Positions 56,861 to 64,000 of a stretch of 64,000 nucleotides of DNA are shown here, piece by piece. Made by a program: the position numbers and the translations under genes. Where the stretch lies: NCBI GenBank assembly GCA_043778255.1, contig JAYWGN010000058.1:1-64000 (forward strand), written 5' to 3'. Position 1 is the stretch's first letter, and every line of letters begins with the position of its first letter. A model generated the notes under the pieces. The model worked only from the letters and a program-made list of their open reading frames with translations. It was not told the DNA's origin and searched no databases. This DNA is from JAYWGN01 sp043778255. Lineage in GTDB: Bacteria; Bacteroidota; Bacteroidia; Chitinophagales; Chitinophagaceae.

Positions 56861-59800
56861 ATGAAGTATTTTAAAATATTTGTTTGTTTTGCCATAGCTA
56901 CACTACCTATTATTTGCCAAGCACAGCTTGGCGATACTTACGATATAGACCGACCCAAAAAGTACGAAGATAAAAAAATTGGGTACGAATATACCTATAC
57001 TAAAAAGTATGCTTTACCTCGAAAATTTATACAAAATACCACAAGCCACTACAATTTTTATTTTAATGCTAATGAAAAAGTAAAGGATATAATAGCCCGA
57101 GCCAAAGAAACTCAAAAAGATACATTTGACCGATTATTGAATTACTACAGCTACAACTTAAACGATACCAAAAGCCAAAAATTAGAGGTAGATTCCGTAC
57201 TTACAAAAGCTAGTACTGGTATATTAATACACGACTTACGTAGTAATTGGGTCGATAATTTTTATTTGCTTATAGGCAAAGCTTATTTACTTAAAAAAGA
57301 ATTTGACTCAGCCGAAATGACTTTTAATTTTATAAATTATGAGTATGGCAAACGTAATAAAGACAAAGAACGAGTGCTAACAGGCAGTAGTGAAAATGCT
57401 ACCAATAACGCATTTAGCATAGCTACAAAAGAAAGTAAAAACATTGCCCACAAACTTGTGCAACGTCCACCTAGCCGCAACGAAGCCTTTATATGGATGA
57501 TAAGAACTTATATTGAAAACAATGATTTTGGCAGTGCAGCTGGCTTAGTAGAAACTTTAAAAAATGACCCTTTATTTCCTAAAAGGTTAGAGAATGACTT
57601 AGATGAACTTACGGGCTTTATGTATTACAAGCAAAATGTGTATGATAGTGCTGCAGTTTACATAATAAAATCATTAAGTAAAAGCGACAACAAAAATGAT
57701 AAGGCACGACGAGAATTTTTGGCAGCACAACTATACGAATTAGCCAATAATAACGCTAAAGCTACCGAGTACTATGCCGATGCTGTAAAGCATACACTTG
57801 ACCCTGTAATGGAAGTATTTGCAAGGTTGTATGCCCTTAAATTAAATAAGAATAATGATCCGAAGCTTGTAAATGAAAACATAGCAGCTTTGGTTAAAAT
57901 GGCTCGTAAAGATGCTTATACCGATTATAGAGATATAATTTACTATTTTGCTGCTAAGATGGAGTTGGAACAGAACCAACTTGAAAATGCGACCACCTAT
58001 TTTGTAAAAAGTACTACTTATGCAACTACTAATATTGCTCAAAAAAACAAATCTTATTTGGCGTTAGCCGAAATAGCATTTACCCAAAAAAAATACCAAA
58101 ATGCCAATAACTATTATGATAGCATTGTATTGAGTGATGCCTCCTTAAAAAATATTGAGGAAATAAACAGTAGAAAAATAACCTTAAAAAAATTAGTACA
58201 ATACATAAACACTACTAACAATGAAGATAGTTTGCAAACTATTGCAAAAATGACTAAAAACGATAGAGATGACTATATAAAAAAATTATTAAAACGATTA
58301 CGTAAAGAGCAAGGATTAAAAGAAGAGGTAAACTTTGGTAGCGGTGGTGCAGGCAACAATTTTGCCGATAGAAATGCACATACAAGTTTATTTGAACCCA
58401 GTAATGGCGATTGGTATTTTTATAATAGTAACCAAAAAACTAGAGGATTTAATGAATTTAAAACAAAATGGGGAAGCCGACCAAACATAGATGGGTGGAG
58501 GCTTTCGAGTAACCTTAATGGTGGTAATGGAGCCAACAGAAATACTAATACCAACGCTACAACAACAGTAAGTGCTACCGATACTAAAGTAAGTGTGGCT
58601 GACTTAACACCCGAAACTTTGTTAGCTAATGTGCCACTTACCGACTCGGTAATGTTGCAAAGTAATGCAGCTATATATACTTCATTATTAGCCACTGCAA
58701 AGCTGTACCAGTATGAGTTAGATGCTACAAACCTAGCAGTAGAAACTTATGAAAACCTATTGAGGCGGTTTGCTAATAACCCTAAAAATGAGGAAGTATT
58801 GTACAATTTATACTTGGCATACAGCAAACTTAATAATGTAGAAAATGCTACAAGAGTTAAAAAATTATTAGATACAAAATACCCAAATAGTACATATAAC
58901 CCAAAGGCAAGCAGCCCAACTAATAATAAAATAGCAGCAACAAAGGCTTACAACAATATATATGATTTGTTTGTGGCAGGCAAATTTGAAGAAGCAATAG
59001 CCTTAAAAAAAGAAGCCGATAAATTATATAGCCAATCATTATGGTCGCAGCAGTTGTTATACATTGAGTCAATATATTATATAAAGCAACGGCAGGACAG
59101 TATAGCAATGGTAAGGCTTGATAATACTATAAATGTAAATGCAACAACACCCATGGCAATGAAGGCCATAACATTACGTGAAGTATTAGCAAGGCGTGGT
59201 GCTATAGAAAAAGAATTAACTGACTTGAAAGTAACTAAGCAAGAAGAAACGGTAATAACTATTGATAGTAGCGCTACCGTAAAACCAATAATAAAGCCAA
59301 CACCAACTACCACTACTACAGCACCTGTAGTTGTAAATAATAAACCAGTTGTAATAAAAGATACGGCAACACAAAAACCAATGGTAACAGCACCACAAGT
59401 GCCAAGTGCATTGGCTGCTTACCCTTATAAGGTAGATAGTGTAAAGCAACATTATGTAGCAGTAATACTTAAAAAAGTAGATAACATATTTGTAAATGAA
59501 TTACGCAATGGCATTGTAATATATAACCGTGGTACTGGCCGTACACTTAGTGTAACACCCACTGGTATTGATGCTGAGTACAAATTGATGTTGGTAGGCA
59601 ACTTTACAAATGCAGCCGATGCTATAAATTATAAAAACACTATACAACCAAAAATGAGTAACGAAATAGCACCTTGGTTGGTAGCCGATAAATATTCAAT
59701 TGTAATAATAACGGAAGAAAATTTAGGCATTTTACAAAAAGATAAAGACGTTGTAAAATACGCTAATTTTATAAAAATATTGTACCCAGGTAAGTTTTAG
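56861..59800 (+). CDS. porW: SprE/PorW-like gliding-motility / type IX secretion lipoprotein or TPR protein
   Basis: The 979-residue exported protein (signal MKYFKIFVCFAIATLPIICQA) carries helical repeats in the first half. TPR-like segments include RSNWVDNFYLLIGKAYLLKKEFDSAEMTFNFINYEYGK, EAFIWMIRTYIENNDFGSAAGLVETLKND and FLAAQLYELANNNAKATEYYADAVKH. A second block follows (LEVYNLYLAYSKLNNVENATRVKKLLDTKYP style), then a Pro/Thr-rich linker and a C-terminal domain YKVDSVKQHYVAVILKKVDNIFVNELRNGIVIYN typical of the SprE/PorW family. These lipoproteins are needed for type IX secretion. No other gld/spr/por genes are in the window. Identity is by architecture; I did not align it. Confidence 0.7.
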   Translation: MKYFKIFVCFAIATLPIICQAQLGDTYDIDRPKKYEDKKIGYEYTYTKKYALPRKFIQNTTSHYNFYFNANEKVKDIIARAKETQKDTFDRLLNYYSYNLNDTKSQKLEVDSVLTKASTGILIHDLRSNWVDNFYLLIGKAYLLKKEFDSAEMTFNFINYEYGKRNKDKERVLTGSSENATNNAFSIATKESKNIAHKLVQRPPSRNEAFIWMIRTYIENNDFGSAAGLVETLKNDPLFPKRLENDLDELTGFMYYKQNVYDSAAVYIIKSLSKSDNKNDKARREFLAAQLYELANNNAKATEYYADAVKHTLDPVMEVFARLYALKLNKNNDPKLVNENIAALVKMARKDAYTDYRDIIYYFAAKMELEQNQLENATTYFVKSTTYATTNIAQKNKSYLALAEIAFTQKKYQNANNYYDSIVLSDASLKNIEEINSRKITLKKLVQYINTTNNEDSLQTIAKMTKNDRDDYIKKLLKRLRKEQGLKEEVNFGSGGAGNNFADRNAHTSLFEPSNGDWYFYNSNQKTRGFNEFKTKWGSRPNIDGWRLSSNLNGGNGANRNTNTNATTTVSATDTKVSVADLTPETLLANVPLTDSVMLQSNAAIYTSLLATAKLYQYELDATNLAVETYENLLRRFANNPKNEEVLYNLYLAYSKLNNVENATRVKKLLDTKYPNSTYNPKASSPTNNKIAATKAYNNIYDLFVAGKFEEAIALKKEADKLYSQSLWSQQLLYIESIYYIKQRQDSIAMVRLDNTINVNATTPMAMKAITLREVLARRGAIEKELTDLKVTKQEETVITIDSSATVKPIIKPTPTTTTTAPVVVNNKPVVIKDTATQKPMVTAPQVPSALAAYPYKVDSVKQHYVAVILKKVDNIFVNELRNGIVIYNRGTGRTLSVTPTGIDAEYKLMLVGNFTNAADAINYKNTIQPKMSNEIAPWLVADKYSIVIITEENLGILQKDKDVVKYANFIKILYPGKF

Positions 59801-59870
59801 TGGTTATTTTTTGTACGCTAATTATTTACTGTATTTGTATTTTTTTTTGCAAAAAAAAATTAAAAAACTT

Positions 59871-61535
59871 ATGCATATTAATAAAATAATACTATTTGTA
59901 CTTTGTATAATAAGCTTGCAATGTAGCAGCCAAACTTATACAAATGCTGATACACTACGTGGCACACTTAATGCTAACCGTACATGGTGGAATGTAACTT
60001 ACTACGACCTTAAAGTAACTCCAAACCTTGTATTAGAAACAATAAATGGTACTAATAGTATACACTTTAATGTGTTAAATGCTGCTAACACAATGCAAAT
60101 AGATTTGCAACAACCACTGCAAATACAAAAAATATTGTACAAAAATGAACTGCTTACCTTTAAAAGAAATGGTAACACCTACCTTATTACCTTTAAACAA
60201 AAACTAGCAGTAGGCACCAACCAAAGTATTACTATACACTATACTGGTAAACCTCGCAAAGCAGTAAATGCACCTTGGGATGGGGGTATAGTGTGGGCAA
60301 AAGATGCGAAAGGCAGACCATTTATAAATACGGCTTGCCAAGGCTTAGGAGCAAGTGTATGGTGGCCTTGTAAAGATCACCAAAGTGATGAACCCGATAG
60401 TATGCAAATTAGTGTAACCGTACCCGAAACTTTGGTGGATGTTAGTAACGGTCGATTAAGAAATATAATAGCCGATAAAAAAAATAAAACTAAAACTTTT
60501 GTATGGTTTGTAAGTAACCCAATAAACAATTACAATGCTTGTATGAACATTGCAAAGTATGTAAACTTTACCGATACACTACACGGCGAAAAAGGGGTAT
60601 TAGATTTGAATTATTATGTATTGGATTATAATTTGGAGAAAGCTAAAACACAATTTGTACAAGCCAAACAAACTATACGTGCCTTTGAGTATTGGTTTGG
60701 CCCTTACCCATTTTATGAAGATAGTTATAAACTTGTAGAAACCCACCACTTAGGTATGGAACACCAAAGTGCTGTAGCTTATGGCAATAAGTACGGCAAT
60801 GGCTACTTAGGCAGCGACTTGAGTGGCACAGGTTGGGGCAAAAAATGGGATTATATAATAGTTCATGAAAGTGGGCATGAGTGGTTTGGTAATAATGTAA
60901 CCACTAACGATATTGCCGATATGTGGGTACATGAGGGTATAACCGACTATAGTGAAACACTGTTTACAGAGTATTATTATGGCAAACGAGCTGGTAACGA
61001 ATATGTAAAAGGCATACGTAATAATATACAGAACGATGCTCCCATAATTGGCACTTATGGCGTAAATAAAGAGGGTAGTGGCGATATGTATTACAAGGGT
61101 GCTAACCTAATGCACACAATAAGGCAAATTATAAACGATGATGAAAAATTTAGACAAATACTTAGAGGCATATCTGCTACATACTACCACAAAACCGTTA
61201 CTAGCAGTACCATAGAAGAGTATATTACTTATGAAAGTGGTAAAGACTTAACCAAAGTATTTGACCAATATTTGCGAAGCACTACAATACCAATACTTAA
61301 CTTTTATACCAAACTTGAAAATAATGAATTGGTATTATACCTCAAATTTACTGATTGTATAAAGGGCTTTACAATGCCTGTACCCATAAATAATGGCATA
61401 GCTAACACAGCAGAAACTACAATTACTGTAGCCGATAAGGAGTTTGTAAAGCTTAGGTTAAAACAAAATTTTGTAAATATTAAAGAAGTTATAAATCCTA
61501 ATATTTACATTTTATTTAAAAAAATAATTGAATAA
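59871..61535 (+). CDS. M1-family metallopeptidase
   Basis: The start is taken at ATG 59871 (MHINKIILFVLCIISLQCSSQ, signal peptide) rather than the TTG 20 codons upstream. The N-terminal beta domain is followed by the substrate motif YKLVETHHLGMEHQSAVAYG and the zinc site HESGHEWFGNNVTTNDIADMWVHEGITDY, with His332, His336 and the downstream Glu as ligands and Glu333 as catalyst. Conserved Tyr (GADLMHTIR region) and a C-terminal beta tail complete it. It removes N-terminal residues from peptides in the periplasm or outside. About 554 residues, shorter than aminopeptidase N. Confidence 0.92.
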   Translation: MHINKIILFVLCIISLQCSSQTYTNADTLRGTLNANRTWWNVTYYDLKVTPNLVLETINGTNSIHFNVLNAANTMQIDLQQPLQIQKILYKNELLTFKRNGNTYLITFKQKLAVGTNQSITIHYTGKPRKAVNAPWDGGIVWAKDAKGRPFINTACQGLGASVWWPCKDHQSDEPDSMQISVTVPETLVDVSNGRLRNIIADKKNKTKTFVWFVSNPINNYNACMNIAKYVNFTDTLHGEKGVLDLNYYVLDYNLEKAKTQFVQAKQTIRAFEYWFGPYPFYEDSYKLVETHHLGMEHQSAVAYGNKYGNGYLGSDLSGTGWGKKWDYIIVHESGHEWFGNNVTTNDIADMWVHEGITDYSETLFTEYYYGKRAGNEYVKGIRNNIQNDAPIIGTYGVNKEGSGDMYYKGANLMHTIRQIINDDEKFRQILRGISATYYHKTVTSSTIEEYITYESGKDLTKVFDQYLRSTTIPILNFYTKLENNELVLYLKFTDCIKGFTMPVPINNGIANTAETTITVADKEFVKLRLKQNFVNIKEVINPNIYILFKKIIE

Positions 61536-61543
61536 TAGCAACA

Positions 61544-62047
61544 ATGAATTTTGAATATAAGCATTTACTACCTCAACATTTTGACCCACAGTCAAAAGTA
61601 TGGATATACCAAAGTAGCCGTTTATTTGCTATGAGCGAAGCGCTACAAATAGAAGAAATACTGCAAAACTTTGTAGGCACTTGGAACAGCCATGGTACAC
61701 CAGTAAAGGGTTACGCCAATTTATTATTTGGTCAGTTTATAGTATTTATTGCCGATGAGTCCGCTACTACTGTAAGTGGTTGTAGTACCGATAGTAGTGT
61801 ACATATAATAAAACAACTAGAAACAGCCTGTAAAGTAAGCCTGTTTGATAGGCAAAGTTTAGCCTTTGTGGTAAAGGATAAATTACAAATTATACCCCTA
61901 CCGCAATTGGAGTATTCATTGCAAAATAATTTTTTAACAATTGATACATTATATTTTAATAACACTGTACTAACCTTACAAGCACTACAAACGGAATGGC
62001 TTGTACCTATTAAAAATAGTTGGTTGGCTAAAGTAGTAAGTGTATAA
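61544..62047 (+). CDS. conserved Bacteroidota hypothetical protein (VWIYQSNR family)
   Basis: The 167-residue cytoplasmic protein contains SKVWIYQSSRLFAMSEALQIEEILQNFVGTWNSHGTPVKGYANLLFGQFIVFIADESATTVSGCSTDSSVHIIKQLE, a signature widely shared across Bacteroidota and often mislabelled ABC transporter ATPase. No Walker motifs are present. Function unknown. It starts 8 bases after the M1 peptidase gene and is probably co-transcribed. Confidence 0.82.
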   Translation: MNFEYKHLLPQHFDPQSKVWIYQSSRLFAMSEALQIEEILQNFVGTWNSHGTPVKGYANLLFGQFIVFIADESATTVSGCSTDSSVHIIKQLETACKVSLFDRQSLAFVVKDKLQIIPLPQLEYSLQNNFLTIDTLYFNNTVLTLQALQTEWLVPIKNSWLAKVVSV

Positions 62048-62050
62048 TTT

Positions 62051-64000
62051 TTATTTTTTTTCTTTGTTTACAAATACCAAGGGTTCGTTTAGTATATTTA
62101 TAACCTCAGCAAAGTATGATTTTATGTAGTCGTATTCCGTTGCGTAGTAGCTTATATTTTTTATTTTGAAGGAGTAATTTACGCTAATGGTATTTTCATC
62201 TTTATCAATTTTACGTTCAAATATTATTCCTGTATCGGGCATTATAAGCTTTATGTTTTTGGGCAAGGCTTCTAATGTATATTCCTCTGGTAAGCTAATG
62301 TAGGCATTAATTTGTATAGTTTTTGCGTTGTTAAAGTCAACATCGGAGTATCTTGTTTCGTTAATAAAGGGGTTGGTTAATTCGTTAGTAAATAAATTGG
62401 TATATAACAAATTATAATTTCCGTTTTTAACTACTGTACCCTCAAATGAAAACTCCTGCTCAAGTCCAACGCTGTCATTATATTCATTTTTGAAGAGTAG
62501 TTTATTTGCATTTAATTTAAGGTTAGTATAGTTGTAATATTTTTTGGTAAAGTTATCTTTATCAGTATCAAAAGCCTTTAATTTATTAAGTTTACTAATA
62601 CCTTCACTTACTACAAATGCTGATCCAGTAAGGTTTCCATTAGCTTGTACTGTTAATTGGTAGGCTACTGTTTCTCTTTCGGGTAGTGGTGGTGCTTTTA
62701 CAAAGTACCATGTAGCTACATCTTTTTTAATTATAAGTGCATTAGTATTAAGTATAGTTGGTGGCAAGTTAGTATAGCTATTGTAACCGTCAGCAGCATT
62801 TATTATATAGTTGCTTTTACCATTAGGTATTAAGGCATATATTGCATTAAATTGTTTTAAAAAAGGGTACATCATATTAACACTACCATTTGCTTTAGTG
62901 CTTACCAGCAGGGGATAAGCCTCTATTTTGTAGGCTGCCAGTTTGTTTAAAAATAGCAAATTAATATCGCCAGTTGTACCCATTTTTGCATCGGCTATTT
63001 TTTTAACATTGGTACAGTATATATCATTAGTTCCATCCCATTTGTAATACTTTTTAAAGTAGTTGTATATTATTTTTACTTTACTTTCAGTAGTGGTTGC
63101 TGTAGTTACTAATATATCCAATGCAGGTGTACTTACAGTTTTGTTAAGTTGCATACCAAATAGGTCACTCTTACGTAATTCACTTGCTAACTCCTCCCAA
63201 TCGGTAGTATAGTTATAACTTTTGTTGGGCAATATTATTTCCGATAATTGAAATATTATTCGTTGTTTGTAATCGTTAATACTACCCATGTAGGGTTCAC
63301 GGTTAAGTGCTGCACAGTTTTTCATGGTATAACTGTAATTAACTATGGCCATTTGTAATAAGCTACCATCAATGGAAATGCTCCTACGATTATCAGTTTT
63401 TTTTGTAATAATTTCTTGAGTGGCTAATGTACTTGCTGTAAACCTAAAGTACTCCGGTATAGCTATTGTATAGCTACTGTAAGTAGTTGGCAATTCGCTT
63501 TGAAACACCCAAGGCGCTAAGTTGCTAAAGCTTTCCCTATCCATAGTATATTTATATTCAATAATACTACCTACTACAGCAGCAGGCATACTAAAGGCAA
63601 CTTCCGATATTTGGTCGGTTACTTTGGAGTCAAATATTTGTTCTTTTTCTAATTTTGTATCTACAACTTCAGTTCCATTTAGGTTATAAGTATGGGCTAC
63701 TATATTTTTTATTTTTTCGTAGCGGTCATCCTTTAAGTATCTTATTTTTATATTGGCATAGTCCAAACCCTTTGTAGTAAGTATTTTTATACGAACTCTG
63801 TATTCGTTTACCATTTTAAAAAAATTATTACTTCCCCACTCAAAGGTAGTAAACCCTTCATCAATTAATATTTCGGCGGGTGCAGCTTTATCATAATCAC
63901 ATATTGTTTTTTGTAAAGCTTCTTTACTTATTTTACCAAATTTTTCAACACTTTGAGCAGTACATACATTTACTGATAGTATTAGTAATAACGAGAAAAA
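62051..64000 (-). CDS. DUF3857 and transglutaminase-like protein (5' partial at the window edge)
   Basis: The conventional ATG at 63814 is internal. The frame stays open to base 64000, and the upstream codons read FFSLLLILSVNVCTAQSVEKFGKISKEAL, an export signal followed by the typical family opening. The true start lies beyond the window. The N-terminal DUF3857 beta domain contains VEYKYTMDRESFSNLAPWVFQSELPTTYSSYTIAIPEYF. The middle is a transglutaminase-like domain: SKVKIIYNYFKKYYKWDGTNDIYCTNV, GTTGDINLLFLNKLAAYKIEAYPLLVSTKANG. The expected catalytic Cys of GxCxDxA is not obvious (GDINLLFL), so it may be a non-enzymatic relative. A C-terminal beta region follows. Confidence 0.85.
   Translation of the reverse strand, partial: FFSLLLILSVNVCTAQSVEKFGKISKEALQKTICDYDKAAPAEILIDEGFTTFEWGSNNFFKMVNEYRVRIKILTTKGLDYANIKIRYLKDDRYEKIKNIVAHTYNLNGTEVVDTKLEKEQIFDSKVTDQISEVAFSMPAAVVGSIIEYKYTMDRESFSNLAPWVFQSELPTTYSSYTIAIPEYFRFTASTLATQEIITKKTDNRRSISIDGSLLQMAIVNYSYTMKNCAALNREPYMGSINDYKQRIIFQLSEIILPNKSYNYTTDWEELASELRKSDLFGMQLNKTVSTPALDILVTTATTTESKVKIIYNYFKKYYKWDGTNDIYCTNVKKIADAKMGTTGDINLLFLNKLAAYKIEAYPLLVSTKANGSVNMMYPFLKQFNAIYALIPNGKSNYIINAADGYNSYTNLPPTILNTNALIIKKDVATWYFVKAPPLPERETVAYQLTVQANGNLTGSAFVVSEGISKLNKLKAFDTDKDNFTKKYYNYTNLKLNANKLLFKNEYNDSVGLEQEFSFEGTVVKNGNYNLLYTNLFTNELTNPFINETRYSDVDFNNAKTIQINAYISLPEEYTLEALPKNIKLIMPDTGIIFERKIDKDENTISVNYSFKIKNISYYATEYDYIKSYFAEVINILNEPLVFVNKEKK

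Noticed and set aside
1..64000. tRNA, rRNA or other structured RNA genes
   Set aside because: Inspection by eye of the intergenic stretches gave no convincing cloverleaf or rRNA signature; a tRNAscan or Rfam search would decide.

Overview
The window is AT-rich chromosomal DNA from a member of the Bacteroidota, most likely near Chitinophagales/Sphingobacteriales. The evidence is the gene content and the promoter style. Content includes two TonB-dependent receptors, a fasciclin lipoprotein, an LptD-like protein, a SprE/PorW-like gliding/type IX secretion lipoprotein, a short GlgP-like phosphorylase, DUF4294, DUF3857 and DUF1343 (NamZ) proteins, and the futalosine menaquinone enzyme MqnC. Many genes are preceded by TAnnTTTG, the Bacteroidota -7 element, and Shine-Dalgarno sequences are not evident. 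No rRNA, tRNA, CRISPR array, integrase or intact insertion sequence was recognised. This assignment is inferred from protein families, not from a marker alignment.

Layout. (1) 1-3.5 kb is an accessory island: the end of an Rhs/YD-repeat protein with a variable C-terminal tail, a two-helix membrane protein, a tail-like ORF remnant and a paralogous pair of secreted proteins, separated by palindromic interspersed repeats. (2) 3.6-51.9 kb is mostly conserved backbone: a membrane pyrophosphatase fused to an OmpA domain, signal peptidase I, pyrH-pdxH, mqnC, a sugar-transferase pair, NamZ, transaldolase, trhO, a TonB receptor-fasciclin operon, plsY, dnaK, ispF, mutS2, lptD, amidase, a metal-uptake locus (mntH-UspA fusion, DtxR/MntR repressor and a divergent TonB receptor), a GlgP-like phosphorylase, RRM and cold-shock RNA-binding proteins, and cmk. 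(3) 52.0-54.3 kb is a second accessory island: the same repeat families, an orphan coding tail followed by a small gene, and a RelE-type toxin-antitoxin pair. (4) 54.3-64 kb holds a heptose-kinase-like GHMP kinase with a GT4 glycosyltransferase, the SprE/PorW-like protein, an M1 peptidase and a DUF3857/transglutaminase protein that runs off the right edge.

Two systems stand out. The first is the divergent mntR/TonB-receptor region. A 19-bp sequence closely resembling the DtxR/IdeR operator sits exactly between the -33 and -7 elements of the receptor promoter and just upstream of the repressor's own -7 element. This suggests one metal-responsive switch for an outer-membrane receptor and an inner-membrane Nramp transporter. 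The second is the repeat-bounded cassettes of the two islands. The terminal inverted repeat of a palindromic element supplies the stop codons of two unrelated genes, and coding tails without starts lie just inside other copies. This looks like modular exchange of Rhs-type tails and partner genes.
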